Positions 17,914-27,295 are shown, numbered from the stretch's first letter. The stretch: 64,000 nucleotides of DNA from Gammaproteobacteria bacterium (GCA_017577615.1 PKRE01000001.1:806001-870000), one strand, 5' to 3'. The notes: generated by a model from the sequence alone, not told the origin. Numbers and translations: made by a program.

Positions 17914-18519
17914 TCAGCTCTGCTCTTCCTCGTCTAAATATCGATACGTCTTGGCGGTCACGTCGAGCTGCAGCTCGTCGATACCTCTGCCCTTGACCGG
18001 TTTGATCTCGACGTCGTGCAACGTGACGATGCGCGGCAGCGCGGCGATGCCGCTGACAAACGCACCGATCGCATGGAAGGAGCCGGTGAGCCGCATCTTG
18101 ATGGGCAGCTCGGCGTAGAAATCCCTGTTGATCTGCTGGCTCGGCTGGAACAGTTTCTGATCGAGACCGGCGCCGGAACCCTGCTGCGAGATATCCGTGA
18201 GCAGGCTGGGCACCTCCGTCTTGTTCGGCAGTTTGCGCAGCATCGCACCGAAGGACTGTTCCATCTCGGCGAGCTGCGCCTTGTACGCATCCAGATTCGC
18301 GGCCTTCTTCGCTTTTTGCTCGAGCTTGAGCAGCAGCTGCTGCTCCTCCGCGCGCGCCGCATCGAGCTCCGGCTTCTTGCCTTGCCACACGAAGAAATAA
18401 GTCAACAGTCCGACCGCGAGGAGAAACACCAAACCGATCGCGCCCAGTCTGAAGGGCAGAGGCCACCGGCCTGGGTCATTCGGATCGAGCTCTCTGAGTT
18501 GTTCCAGAATGTTGCTCAT
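17914..18519 (-). CDS. pilO: Type IV pilus inner-membrane alignment protein PilO
   Basis: 201 residues with one membrane helix (about 25-45, LGAIGLVFLLAVGLLTYFFVW), a coiled coil (about 52-85) and a ferredoxin-like periplasmic domain (FHAIGAFVSGIAALPRIVTLHDVEI). It forms a heterodimer with PilN around the pilus machine. It overlaps pilN by one base and pilP follows closely, which fits a single operon. Confidence 0.94.
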   Translation of the reverse strand: MSNILEQLRELDPNDPGRWPLPFRLGAIGLVFLLAVGLLTYFFVWQGKKPELDAARAEEQQLLLKLEQKAKKAANLDAYKAQLAEMEQSFGAMLRKLPNKTEVPSLLTDISQQGSGAGLDQKLFQPSQQINRDFYAELPIKMRLTGSFHAIGAFVSGIAALPRIVTLHDVEIKPVKGRGIDELQLDVTAKTYRYLDEEEQS

Positions 18520-19109
18520 CAGCGCGCTCCGCCCGTAGAGGCCACGGTCTCAGCTTCGCTCTTGGGCAAGAGTGGGTTCTCTTGCACGATGTTGAGCGTG
18601 AATTCGGATCCGCCTTCGCTCGTGCCCTTCGTCTCGAGAATGTGCAAGGAGGGATCAGCAAACCACTCCGAGGCATCGAGATTGCGCATGTATGTGGCGA
18701 CACGCGTGCTCGACTGAGCGACGCCTTTCAGCTGGATCTGCCGATTCGTTTGCTTGATCTCGGTGAGATACACGCCATCGGGCAACGTGCGCACGAGCTG
18801 ATCGAAGACATGCACGATCTCCGGCCTGCTGCGCTCGAGTTGCTCGATCACCTGCATGCGCGCGAGCAGGCGCTGCTTTTTCTGCTCGAGGTCGAGGATT
18901 TCGGCAATCTGCCTGTCGAGGTTCGCGATCTCGGAGGTGAGGTAACGGTTGCGCTCGTTTTGACGGTCGATCGCACCCTGCATCTGCAGATTGATCAAGA
19001 AGGCGATCAGGCCGGCGAACACCAACGCCCCGACCACGCCGACCCCGAACTCTTGCCTGCGGCGCTTGCGCTCGGCTTCTCGCCACGGAAGTAGGTTGAT
19101 TCTGGGCAT
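18519..19109 (-). CDS. pilN: Type IV pilus inner-membrane protein PilN
   Basis: 196 residues. The cytoplasmic N-terminus begins MPRINLLPWREAERKRR, the conserved INLLPWR motif that inserts into PilM. One membrane helix (about 22-44) follows, then a coiled coil (about 45-90) and a periplasmic fold that pairs with PilO. It lies one base after pilM and overlaps pilO by one base. Confidence 0.95.
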   Translation of the reverse strand: MPRINLLPWREAERKRRRQEFGVGVVGALVFAGLIAFLINLQMQGAIDRQNERNRYLTSEIANLDRQIAEILDLEQKKQRLLARMQVIEQLERSRPEIVHVFDQLVRTLPDGVYLTEIKQTNRQIQLKGVAQSSTRVATYMRNLDASEWFADPSLHILETKGTSEGGSEFTLNIVQENPLLPKSEAETVASTGGAR

Positions 19110-19110
19110 G

Positions 19111-20172
19111 TCAGTCGAAGCTCCTCAGTGCCAGACCGCAGGCGGTCAACAACGCCGTCGCATCCTTCTTCACAGCCTGCGCCTTCGCCTTTTGACTGAT
19201 CTTCATCTGACCGAGCGGATCGCCGCGCACCGCCTCGATGCCGACCTTGCTTTGAATCATTTCCGCCGCACCCGGGATGTTGGCGCAGCCACCGCACACG
19301 AGGATCAGCTCCGGCTGCTCGCGTCCTGCGCCAGAGGCAAGGAAGAACTGCAGGGAGCGACTGACCTGCTGGCACATGTCGTCGATGAACGGCCCAAGCA
19401 CTTCGGTCTCGTAGTTGCCCGGTAATCCACCTTCCTTCTTCGCACGGCCTGCCTCCTCCATGCTGAGGCCGTAGGTGCGCATGATCTCCTCGGTGAGTTG
19501 TTGTCCGCCGAAAGCGAAATCGCGCGTGTAGATGACTTTCAAGTCACGCAGCACGCTGAACGTCGTGCTGCTCGCACCGAAATCCACGACCGCGATCACG
19601 CGGCCAATGCCGCCGTCCGGCATTTGATGTGTCAACAGACGACAGGCGTTCTCGAGCGCGAAGGCCTCGACGTCCACGATGCGGGCCGTGAGACCTGCAG
19701 CGGCGCAAGCCGCCACGCGTTGCTCGACGTTCTCGGTACGCGTTGCGACCAGCAGCACATCGAGCATGTCGGGATCTTTCTCGGAGGGGCCGATCACCTC
19801 GAAATCGAAGCTCACTTCCTCCATCGGAAAGGGGATGTACTGATCGGCCTGCATCTCTACCTGACCTTCGAGCTCGTTCTCGCTCAAGGTCCGGGGCATC
19901 TGGATGACCTTGGTGATGGCCGCATCGCCACTGATCGCGACGGCCGCGTCCTTGGAACGCGCGCCGGCACGCTTGACTGCGCGTTTGATCGCCTCGCCGA
20001 CTGCGGCTGCATCGACGATCGCCTTCTCATTGATGGAGTTCGGCGGCGTCGGCTCGGCCGCGTAAGACTCGACGCGGTACTGGCCGCCGCTCATGCTGAG
20101 CTCGATGAGCTTCACCGACGAGGTGGTGATGTCCAAACCGAGCAGCGGTCGAGATTTGGCGCTAAAGAACAC
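19111..20172 (-). CDS. pilM: Type IV pilus cytoplasmic actin-like protein PilM
   Basis: 353 residues of actin/FtsA-like fold. LLGLDITTSSVKLIEL (about 10-25) is the first ATP-binding loop, AVVDFGASSTTFSVL the second phosphate loop, and LILVCGGCANIPG the adenosine motif. It binds the N-terminal tail of PilN and connects the cytoplasmic motor to the alignment complex. The start is the GTG at 20172 with AGAGGAA six bases upstream. First gene of pilMNOPQ, divergent from the PBP1A gene as in many gammaproteobacteria. Confidence 0.96.
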   Translation of the reverse strand: MFFSAKSRPLLGLDITTSSVKLIELSMSGGQYRVESYAAEPTPPNSINEKAIVDAAAVGEAIKRAVKRAGARSKDAAVAISGDAAITKVIQMPRTLSENELEGQVEMQADQYIPFPMEEVSFDFEVIGPSEKDPDMLDVLLVATRTENVEQRVAACAAAGLTARIVDVEAFALENACRLLTHQMPDGGIGRVIAVVDFGASSTTFSVLRDLKVIYTRDFAFGGQQLTEEIMRTYGLSMEEAGRAKKEGGLPGNYETEVLGPFIDDMCQQVSRSLQFFLASGAGREQPELILVCGGCANIPGAAEMIQSKVGIEAVRGDPLGQMKISQKAKAQAVKKDATALLTACGLALRSFD

Positions 20173-20618
20173 GCTAGTTCCTCTTCCAGATCAGACACTT
20201 AGGTCACGATCAGAGATCCGGCACGAAACACGAGCGGCAACTATATACAGCGGCGAGTTAAGTTGAATGTGAGCAGCCTCACGAAATACCATCGCGGCAT
20301 TCCCCGCGGAAAACCTTGTTTTTCCCTTGTTGAGCGCGCATCGGCTCGCAAGCGCTGACCCAACGCGCTTTCCGTTCAAGGGCTTGTGTCGGGATGCATC
20401 GCTGGCCGTAGCTCGTTTTTATCGTAATCACGGAACGACACTCGGGTTGGAAAGACCAATACTCGTATCATCCACCCGTACCAGGTTCTGATAGGCGCCG
20501 CCCGTGGATCGCTGAGACCGACTCATCGCTCAGCTAAAGCTGTCTCTGAGCTGCCTCCGAACAACTACTATTGCATAGTGTCTCTTTTGGAAGCAAGGAC
20601 TTAGGCCCGATTGTTCTT
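20173..20618. promoter_or_regulatory. Divergent promoter region between pilM and the PBP1A gene
   Basis: About 446 bases without a gene. On the minus strand a TATATA at 20242-20247 could be the -10 of pilMNOPQ, about 70 bases before the start codon, but I find no good -35 at 17 bases. Nearer the PBP1A gene a weak stem pairs GCTCAG with CTGAGC (about 20528-20551). No coding frame is credible. Confidence 0.35.
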
Positions 20619-23093
20619 ATGCGTTCTTATCTTCGATCTCCGGTCCGCCTCGTGCTCGCCGCGCTGCTCGCCGTTGGCGGTGCCCTGATTCTGGCCGTGC
20701 TCGGCGCGTACCAGTATCTGCAGCCCTCGCTTCCCGATGTCACCACGATCAAGGACATTCGCCTGCAAGTGCCGCTGCGCGTCTACAGCCGTGACGGCAA
20801 GCTGATCGCGCAATTCGGCGAGCAGCGTCGTATCCCTCTGGCGTTCGAGGAGATTCCCCCTCAGCTCGTGAATGCCGTTCTTGCTGCCGAAGACGACCGT
20901 TTCTTCGAGCATGGCGGCGTTGATTACGCCGGACTGTTGCGTGCGCTCACCCGTCACATTCTTTCGGGGGAACGCTCAGAAGGTGGCGGCACGATCACGA
21001 TGCAGCTCGCGCGCGGCATCTTCTTGAGCCCAGAGAAAACCTATCGCCGTAAGCTGCAAGAGATTTTCTTGGCTTGGCGCATCGAGCGCGAGCTGAGCAA
21101 ACAAGAGATTCTGGCGCTCTATATGAACAAGATGTTCCTGGGTCAACGTGCCTACGGCGTCGGCGCGGCCGCGGAGGTGTACTTCGGCAAGACGGTCGAT
21201 CAGCTCACCCTGCCGGAGATCGCGCTCATCGCCGGGACGTTCCGCCTTCCTTCGCGCGACAACCCTGTCGCGAACCCCGATCTCGCGCGACAACGACGTG
21301 CATATGTCTTGCGGCGCATGCGCGAGAAGCAATTCATCACCAAGGAAGAGCACGATGCTGCGGCGGCAGTCCCGATCGAATCAAAGCTGCACGGACCGGC
21401 GATCCAAGTCGAAGCGCCATACGTTGCAGAGATGGCACGCGTGGCGATGCTCGAGCGCTATGGTCCGGATGCCTATACGGCCGGCTACGAAGCGATCACG
21501 ACGATCGACAGCCGTCTGCAACGCGCCGCCGTCAGGGCGCTGCGCGCCGCACTGCTCGAGTACGACCAGCGTCACGGCTACCGCGGCGCGCTTGGCCGCG
21601 TGACGCTGCCGAGCAACGCGACGGAGAAAGAATGGACAGCGGCGCTGCAGGAGTTCGCGCCACGGGCTGGGCTCGAGCCGGCACTGATCGTGAGCGTCGG
21701 CGAAAAGGACGCCGTCGCATTCTCGCGCGTGCACGGTCGTGTCGCGCTCAAATGGGAAGCGATCAGCTGGGCACGGGAGCCGCGGCCGGATGGCAGCGTC
21801 GGTCCGGCCTTGCAGCGTGCGAGCGACGTCTTGACGGTGGGAGACGTGATCTACATCGCGCAGGAGCGTGATGGCGACTGGCGCATAGTGCAGATGCCCG
21901 AAGCGCAAGGTGCGTTCGTCGCGCTCGATCCGTACGATGGCGCCATTGCTGCGCTGGTCGGCGGATTCGATTTCTACGCGAGTAACTACAACCGCGCTGT
22001 GCAGGCGCGTCGTCAACCCGGCTCAGCGTTCAAGCCGTTCCTCTACTCGGCAGCGCTCGATCGCGGCTTTACGCCTGCCAGCATCATCAATGACGCGCCG
22101 CTCGTGATCGAGGACGCGAGCCTCGAGGCAAGCTGGCGCCCCCAGAACCACACGCGCGAGTTTCGCGGGCCGATGCGTCTGCGCGAGGCCCTCGTACGCT
22201 CGCGCAATCTCGTATCGATTCGGGTCATGAATGCGCTCGGACCGGGTTACGTCACCGAGTTCATGCAGCGCTTCGGCTTCGAGGAACGAGCATTGCCGCG
22301 CAATCTCTCGCTGGCGCTTGGCACGGCTGCCGTCTCCCCGCTCGACATGGCGCAGGGCTATGCCGTTTTTGCCAACGGGGGGTTTCTCGTGGAGCCGTAC
22401 TACTTGCAGCGTGTGATCGGTCCCGATGGCGATGTCGTCTTCGAGGCCGAGCCACGCTACGTGTGCCCCGAATGCCTTGAGACGGCCCCGTCCGTGCCGC
22501 AACTGGGCGGGCTCGACGAGCCGATTCGAGCGGAACAGAGCGACGAGGCGCGTTGGGGCGGATTGACGTACATCGACGAGGAGCGTCTGGCGCGGCCCGC
22601 CATCTCCGCGCAGAACAGCTGGTTAATGACGGACATGATGCGAGACGTGATCGCTCGCGGTACCGCCGTGCGCGCGCGTCAGCTAAGACGCTCGGATCTT
22701 GCGGGCAAGACCGGCACCACGAACGATCGCCGGGATGCCTGGTTCTGCGGTTTCAATTCGCGGCTCGTCGCCGCAGCCTGGGTCGGATTCGATCAGGAAC
22801 GCTCGCTCGGGCCGGGAGAGGAGGGTAGCCGTACCGCTTTGCCGATGTGGATATATTTCATGTCGGAAGCGCTGCGGGGCCTGCCGGAAGAAAAGCGGAC
22901 ACCCCCGCCCGGACTCGTTACCATGCGCATCTCTGCGGACACGGGCTTTGTCGCCCGTCCAGGCGAACCGAACGCCATATTCGAAACGTTCATGGCTGGG
23001 CATCTGCCGCCGGAACCGCCCGTGGACGGCTCGTTACCATTCGACCTTGGATCGGAAGTGGAGTCTGCGGGAGCGGAGGATTCGCTTTTTTGA
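20619..23093 (+). CDS. mrcA: Class A penicillin-binding protein 1A (bifunctional)
   Basis: 824 residues; polymerises and cross-links peptidoglycan. One N-terminal membrane helix (about 8-32). The glycosyltransferase domain has EDDRFFEHGGVDYAGLLRA, GGGTITMQLARG, RKLQEIFLAWRIE and GQRAYGVGAAAEVYFGK. The transpeptidase has the three active-site motifs: SAFK within QPGSAFKPFLYS, SRN in VRSRNLVSIR, and KTGTTNDRRDAWF. The ATG at 20619 begins MRSYLRSPVRLVL; a TTG at 20571 is in frame but less likely. Divergent from pilM. Confidence 0.95.
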   Translation: MRSYLRSPVRLVLAALLAVGGALILAVLGAYQYLQPSLPDVTTIKDIRLQVPLRVYSRDGKLIAQFGEQRRIPLAFEEIPPQLVNAVLAAEDDRFFEHGGVDYAGLLRALTRHILSGERSEGGGTITMQLARGIFLSPEKTYRRKLQEIFLAWRIERELSKQEILALYMNKMFLGQRAYGVGAAAEVYFGKTVDQLTLPEIALIAGTFRLPSRDNPVANPDLARQRRAYVLRRMREKQFITKEEHDAAAAVPIESKLHGPAIQVEAPYVAEMARVAMLERYGPDAYTAGYEAITTIDSRLQRAAVRALRAALLEYDQRHGYRGALGRVTLPSNATEKEWTAALQEFAPRAGLEPALIVSVGEKDAVAFSRVHGRVALKWEAISWAREPRPDGSVGPALQRASDVLTVGDVIYIAQERDGDWRIVQMPEAQGAFVALDPYDGAIAALVGGFDFYASNYNRAVQARRQPGSAFKPFLYSAALDRGFTPASIINDAPLVIEDASLEASWRPQNHTREFRGPMRLREALVRSRNLVSIRVMNALGPGYVTEFMQRFGFEERALPRNLSLALGTAAVSPLDMAQGYAVFANGGFLVEPYYLQRVIGPDGDVVFEAEPRYVCPECLETAPSVPQLGGLDEPIRAEQSDEARWGGLTYIDEERLARPAISAQNSWLMTDMMRDVIARGTAVRARQLRRSDLAGKTGTTNDRRDAWFCGFNSRLVAAAWVGFDQERSLGPGEEGSRTALPMWIYFMSEALRGLPEEKRTPPPGLVTMRISADTGFVARPGEPNAIFETFMAGHLPPEPPVDGSLPFDLGSEVESAGAEDSLF

Positions 23094-23171
23094 GCGAGCT
23101 CGAACGTGTGCAGCCAGGCGGGCGATGCCGCGAGGAACGCTGCGCCCGTCTTTCCTATCGGAGTGCGCCTC

Positions 23172-23801
23172 ATGAGCAAGCGTATGAATCCGCGTGCCGC
23201 CCATCTGCGCCGCGCCCTCGCGCAGGAAGCTGCGCGCATCATGTCGGAACAGGGAATCGACGACTACGGTCTCGCCAAGCGTAAAGCGGCCGAGCGGTTC
23301 GGTGCGACTGACATCGGTGTGCTGCCGAAGAACACGGAGATCGAGGAGGCGCTGGCCGTCCATCAACGGCTGTTCAAGGCCGACACGCACAAGAACACTT
23401 TGAGCCGGCTGCGTGAGACCGCACTGCGCGCAATGCGTCTGCTCGATCGCTTCCAACCGCGACTGGTGGGGCCCGTCCTCAGCGGAACCGCCTCGGCTCA
23501 TTCGGAGATCCAGCTGCACGTGTTCGCGGATGGGGCGGAAGCGGTGGTGCTACACCTCATGGAGCGCGGCATCCCCTATCGGATGAGCGAGCGCCGGCTA
23601 CGTTACGAGCCTGACCGGCTCGTAACGTATCCGGTGGTGCAGTTCGTCGCCGGTCATACGCAGATCGACGCCGTGATCTTCCCCGTCGACGGCATTCGCC
23701 AGTCACCGGCCAGCCCGGTCGACGGGCGGCCGATGAGACGGGCGGACGCGGCGGAGCTCGAGTCTCTGCTCGCCACGACCGAGGCCGATACGCGGTGGTA
23801 A
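23172..23801 (+). CDS. Conserved-looking protein with possible nucleotidyltransferase-like fold
   Basis: 209 residues, start ATG at 23172 with GGAG eight bases upstream. The N-terminal half is helical and charged (RRALAQEAARIMSEQGIDDYGLAKRKAAERFG). The middle, LVGPVLSGTASAHSEIQLHVFADGAEAVVLHL, is reminiscent of the GS...D.D strand of Pol-beta-type nucleotidyltransferases, but the catalytic acidic residues are not clearly conserved (SEIQLHV). No export signal. I do not recognise a named family with confidence. It lies 78 bases after the PBP1A gene and converges on gltA. The coding region contains a perfect 13-bp inverted repeat at 23599-23629. Confidence 0.65.
   Translation: MSKRMNPRAAHLRRALAQEAARIMSEQGIDDYGLAKRKAAERFGATDIGVLPKNTEIEEALAVHQRLFKADTHKNTLSRLRETALRAMRLLDRFQPRLVGPVLSGTASAHSEIQLHVFADGAEAVVLHLMERGIPYRMSERRLRYEPDRLVTYPVVQFVAGHTQIDAVIFPVDGIRQSPASPVDGRPMRRADAAELESLLATTEADTRW
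23599..23629. repeat. Perfect 13-bp inverted repeat inside a coding region
   Basis: TACGTTACGAGCC at 23599-23611 is followed by the loop TGACC and its exact reverse complement at 23617-23629. It lies within the 209-residue protein gene, where it encodes RLRYEPDRLVTY. It would form a very stable hairpin in mRNA or DNA. Confidence 0.7.
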
Positions 23802-23823
23802 GCGCGGCGCGCGAGTCGGCTGC

Positions 23824-25122
23824 TCAACCGCGTTGGCTGATCTCGACGTAGTCGCGTCTGGCCGGCCCCGTGTAGAGCTGTCGCGGACGGCCGATCTTCA
23901 TCCCAGGATCGGAGATCATCTCTTGCCAATGCGCGACCCAGCCGACAGTGCGTGCCAGCGCGAACATCACCGTGAACATCGAGGTGGGTATGCCGATCGC
24001 GCTGTAGATGATCCCCGAGTAGAAGTCGACGTTCGGATACAGCTTGCGCTCGATGAAGTACTCGTCTTTCAAAGCGATCTCTTCGAGCTTCAAGGCGAGT
24101 TCGAACAGAGGGTTGTCCGACTTGCCGAGTTTCGCGAGCACCTTGTGGCACATGCCGCGAATGATCGTCGCGCGCGGGTCGTAGTTCTTGTACACGCGGT
24201 GACCGAAGCCCATCAGGCGGAAGTTGTCCTTCTTGTCCTTCGCTTTCGCGATGTACTTCGGCACGTTCTCCACGGTGCCGATTTCCTCGAGCATTAGCAA
24301 CACCGCTTCGTTCGCACCGCCGTGCGCGGGACCCCATAGCGCGCTGATGCCTGCGGAGATCGCCGCGTACGGGTTGGCGCCAGTGCTGCCGGCGAGGCGC
24401 ACCGTCGAGGTGCTCGCGTTCTGCTCGTGATCTGCGTGCAAGATGAAGAGCAGGTCGAGCGCCTGCGCGACCACCGGATCGACGTGGTATGGCTCGCACG
24501 GCACCGCAAAGAACATGTGCAGGACGTTCGAGCAGTAATCGAGGTCGTTGCGCGGATAGATGAACGGCTGCCCGATCGAGTGCTTGTATGCGGCAGCAGC
24601 GATCGTCGGCATCTTTGCGATGATGCGGTGTGCGAAGATCTCGCGATGGCGCGGATTATGGATGTCCATCGAGTCGTGATAGAACGCAGCCATCGACGCG
24701 ACGACCCCCGACAACATCGCCATCGGGTGAGCGTTGTGCTGGAAGCCGTTGAAGAACCGCAGCAACGATTCGTTGATCATCGTGTGATACTGAATCGCGT
24801 GCGTGAACTCGGCGAGTTGCTGGCTCGTAGGTAGCTCACCGTTGATGAGCAAGTATGCGACTTCGAGGAAGTTGCTCTTTTCCGCGAGCTGCTCGATCGG
24901 GATGCCTCGATACAAGAGCACGCCGGCCTCTCCATCGATGTACGTAATCTTGCTTTCGCAGGAGGCCGTGACCATGAAGCCTGGATCGAACGCATACATG
25001 TCGTGGTCCTTCGCCAGGCTGCTGATATCCAAGACGTCCCGACCCATTGTGCCGCTGCGGACGTTCGCAAGCGTCTTCTTACCGGTCGCCAGGTTCGTCA
25101 GTTCAAATTTCTTCTCGGACAT
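23824..25122 (-). CDS. gltA: Citrate synthase
   Basis: 432 residues, the hexameric, NADH-sensitive type II enzyme expected in Gram-negative bacteria; condenses oxaloacetate with acetyl-CoA. Catalytic histidines sit in LWGPAHGGANEAVL and MGFGHRVYKNYDPRA; other marks are HADHEQNASTSTVR, the N-terminal FDPGFMVTASCESKITYIDG block and the C-terminal RPRQLYTGPARRDYV. The ATG at 25122, with GGAAACGAG upstream, starts MSEKKFEL; a longer in-frame start at 25158 is unlikely. Converges on the 209-residue protein gene with a 22-base gap and no clear terminator. Confidence 0.96.
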   Translation of the reverse strand: MSEKKFELTNLATGKKTLANVRSGTMGRDVLDISSLAKDHDMYAFDPGFMVTASCESKITYIDGEAGVLLYRGIPIEQLAEKSNFLEVAYLLINGELPTSQQLAEFTHAIQYHTMINESLLRFFNGFQHNAHPMAMLSGVVASMAAFYHDSMDIHNPRHREIFAHRIIAKMPTIAAAAYKHSIGQPFIYPRNDLDYCSNVLHMFFAVPCEPYHVDPVVAQALDLLFILHADHEQNASTSTVRLAGSTGANPYAAISAGISALWGPAHGGANEAVLLMLEEIGTVENVPKYIAKAKDKKDNFRLMGFGHRVYKNYDPRATIIRGMCHKVLAKLGKSDNPLFELALKLEEIALKDEYFIERKLYPNVDFYSGIIYSAIGIPTSMFTVMFALARTVGWVAHWQEMISDPGMKIGRPRQLYTGPARRDYVEISQRG

Positions 25123-25573
25123 GAGCTCGTTTCCAGCAAAAGGTAATGCAACGGGCACGCTGCACCGTCGCTGCGTGCGCAGCGCTCACCTCGAGTTGGA
25201 CGCGCCCGAGGCAGCCCTGACTCTGTCGTACATCGACACACCGAGGGCGCTGGCGAGTAGAGGGCGGAAAGGCCTAACCGGACCATTCCGCTACCGGAAG
25301 ATCGCTCGATTCGAGTCCGAATCGCGGATCTCCGCCCTACAACGCGCTGCGCGAGCGGGAGGCGGAGCCTTACACGACGGGCTCGATGAATCAAGCGCAC
25401 AGGCGCCGCTCTGGGAGCGGCACCGCGCTTCATAAGTGACCGCGATCGGCACCATTTGGGGTGCAAATGAGCCGAAGTTCACAGAACGCTGCGGAATCTC
25501 ACGATCTGCGGCTGGCAGGGACGCTCATCATGCTGACTGACGGCCAGCACGCGCGCGTGAGTGGTGGTGAGCG
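25123..25573. other. Intergenic region upstream of gltA
   Basis: About 451 bases between gltA and the M48 protease gene, both on the minus strand. It holds the three-stemmed element at 25261-25338 and a 7-bp GC-rich hairpin at 25405-25421 (GCCGCTC-TGG-GAGCGGC). The latter may end the protease transcript, though it lacks a T-run. The gltA promoter should be here, but I cannot identify it. Confidence 0.4.
25261..25338. ncRNA. Three-stemmed structured element, possible small RNA or leader
   Basis: AGGGCGGA (25261-25268) pairs exactly with TCCGCCCT (25331-25338), closing a 78-base element of tRNA-like size. Inside are TTCCG/CGGAA (25286-25299) and a 7-bp stem CGATTCG/CGAATCG (25307-25324), the latter extended by GATC/GATC (25300-25303 with 25327-25330). 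It is not a normal tRNA: the TTCGAGTC run is not placed directly before the acceptor stem and there is no regular anticodon arm. It lies about 140-215 bases upstream of gltA. Structure is seen; function is unknown. Confidence 0.35.
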
Positions 25574-27052
25574 CTACTCGATGATCTTCAAGAGCTGCCC
25601 GGGCTGCGGCTCCTTGTCAGGATAGAGATCGTTCAGGAGTCGCAATATCTCCGCCGGGTACTCCTTGATGGGCGAGCTCTTCGCAAGATCGGCAATGCGC
25701 GTATTCTCCGTGGCGCGGATGATGCGGATCTTGTACGGCTCGGCGAGCGCGAGCTCATTGTGTCTGAGCCGACGGAACGTTCTGATCGTGGACATGAACA
25801 GAGGATCGGCGGCCGGGATGTTACCCGAACCCTTGCTCGCGCCTGCGAAGATATAGGCAAGGTTGTTGTAGTAGATGACGGTGTATCTTGCCGGACCGAC
25901 CCCAAAGGGTGTCTTCGCCGCGCGCACCACCGTCGTGTAGCCCTGCAAGCCATTGATCTCCAGCGCTTCACCCTGACCCGCGGTGCCTGTTCCGGCGAGC
26001 AGACGCACGAGGAGTTCGCGAGGCCCTGTGTTAGGAGGCGGCGCCAACGTCTGGAGCTGCAGCACGCTGTCCTTCTGCGGAGAGGTCGCAACCACCCGGT
26101 CCGATAGGTTTTCCACATTCCAGCCGGTCGGGAACGCGAGCGTAAAGCCCATGTCGGCGTGGTAGAAGCGATTCCCCTTCAGCACGCCTTGCGCACGGCT
26201 GGTGCCGAACGGCAAGCCTGCAATGGCCCGCAGGTAACGCTCGCGGCCGGCATCGCCCTTTTCGCCTTCGACCTGCAGCTTCGCCGCTGCCCGCACGACC
26301 TCGCGCAGCCGCTTGTCATTGTCCGGATGCGTCGAGAACACTCCGTGATAAACGCGCGGCTGGCGCTTTTCCTCTCGCGCCCGCTGGATCTCGAATAGCT
26401 CTTGATTCTTGAGCAGCCGCACGACATCGATCATATGATCCGGCGTCATGCCGATACGAGCCAGATATTCGGCGCCAAGACGATCGGCCTCGAGCTCCTG
26501 CTCGCGCCCGTAGCCGCGGATGATTGCTGCGCCGGCGTAGTTCGCCAGATCGGCCAGATCGCCACTGCCCGTGAACACGCCCACCGCTGCCGCGCCGATG
26601 TTGGCGAGCGTGGCCTGACTCTGCTGGCGAACGGGGTGACGGGCCGTGATGTGTCCGATCTCATGACCCAACACGGCGGCGAGCTCCGCTTCCGAATTCA
26701 GAAACGCGAGAATGCCGCGCGTGATGTAGACGAAGCCACCGCCTGTCGTGAACGCGTTGATGTCCTGACTGTCGAGAACAGTGAACGTGTACTCGAGGTC
26801 GGGTCTGTGGCTCACCTTGGCGACCCGTTGCCCCACCTCGTTCACGTACTGCTGCAAGCGCATGTCCTGGTAGGGCCCGCCGAAGTGTTGCAACAAGAGC
26901 GGATGCACTTCCCGCGCGCGCTTGATCTCGCCGGCTTCGGACTGGAGCACCAAGTCGGGCCGCCCTGTGACCGGATTCATCGCGCAGCTCGACAAACCCG
27001 CCGTGACAATGGCGACCAAGAGGGCGTTGCGCAGCAGTGCTACGAGATTCAT
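25574..27052 (-). CDS. M48-family metalloprotease lipoprotein (BepA/LoiP-like)
   Basis: 492 residues. The ATG at 27052 gives a lipoprotein signal (LLVAIVTAGLSSC), so the protease should be lipid-anchored in the periplasm. The zinc site is VLGHEIGHITARH, with the third ligand in the following ELEADRLGAEYL. ITRGILAFLNSEAELAAV is typical of the family. The C-terminal part (PYKIRIIRATENTRIADLAK ending PGQLLKIIE) resembles the LysM-like tail seen in some long M48 lipoproteins. Likely role is quality control of outer-membrane proteins, by family analogy. Confidence 0.9.
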   Translation of the reverse strand: MNLVALLRNALLVAIVTAGLSSCAMNPVTGRPDLVLQSEAGEIKRAREVHPLLLQHFGGPYQDMRLQQYVNEVGQRVAKVSHRPDLEYTFTVLDSQDINAFTTGGGFVYITRGILAFLNSEAELAAVLGHEIGHITARHPVRQQSQATLANIGAAAVGVFTGSGDLADLANYAGAAIIRGYGREQELEADRLGAEYLARIGMTPDHMIDVVRLLKNQELFEIQRAREEKRQPRVYHGVFSTHPDNDKRLREVVRAAAKLQVEGEKGDAGRERYLRAIAGLPFGTSRAQGVLKGNRFYHADMGFTLAFPTGWNVENLSDRVVATSPQKDSVLQLQTLAPPPNTGPRELLVRLLAGTGTAGQGEALEINGLQGYTTVVRAAKTPFGVGPARYTVIYYNNLAYIFAGASKGSGNIPAADPLFMSTIRTFRRLRHNELALAEPYKIRIIRATENTRIADLAKSSPIKEYPAEILRLLNDLYPDKEPQPGQLLKIIE

Positions 27053-27248
27053 GGCAGCGGCTCGTTGGGAAGTCGAATTCGATCCTACGCCGGGGCGCCA
27101 GCCCGAATGGTGCCTCTCCGCCCGTGAGCGTTCAATCGAGGGCGCGTGCCGCCCGCTCACGAGACGATGACAGATCGGAAATGAATGGGAATGGAACGGC
27201 CGGCGGCAAGGAAGCGCCGGCAAATGGGTTTGCGAGCCCTGTAAACGA

Positions 27249-27275
27249 CGAAGGCGCCCGCGGGCGCCTTCGCTG
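27249..27275 (-). terminator. Terminator hairpin downstream of rpmE
   Basis: A perfect 24-bp palindrome (27249-27272) forms a GC-rich hairpin 24 bases after the rpmE stop. On the minus strand it is followed by a weak T-rich run (TCGTTTAC). On the plus strand CTTTT follows about 10 bases on. Most likely ends the rpmE transcript. Confidence 0.6.
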
Positions 27276-27295
27276 ATTCTGCTTTTCGCTCGCGA

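Noticed and set aside
20571..20618. Upstream TTG start for the PBP1A gene
   Set aside because: No ribosome site, and the ATG at 20619 gives the family's usual short cytoplasmic tail.
25261..25338. tRNA gene
   Set aside because: The outer stem fits, but the TTCGAGTC loop is not adjacent to the acceptor, the T-stem is too long, and no anticodon arm of normal length exists. Kept only as a structured element.
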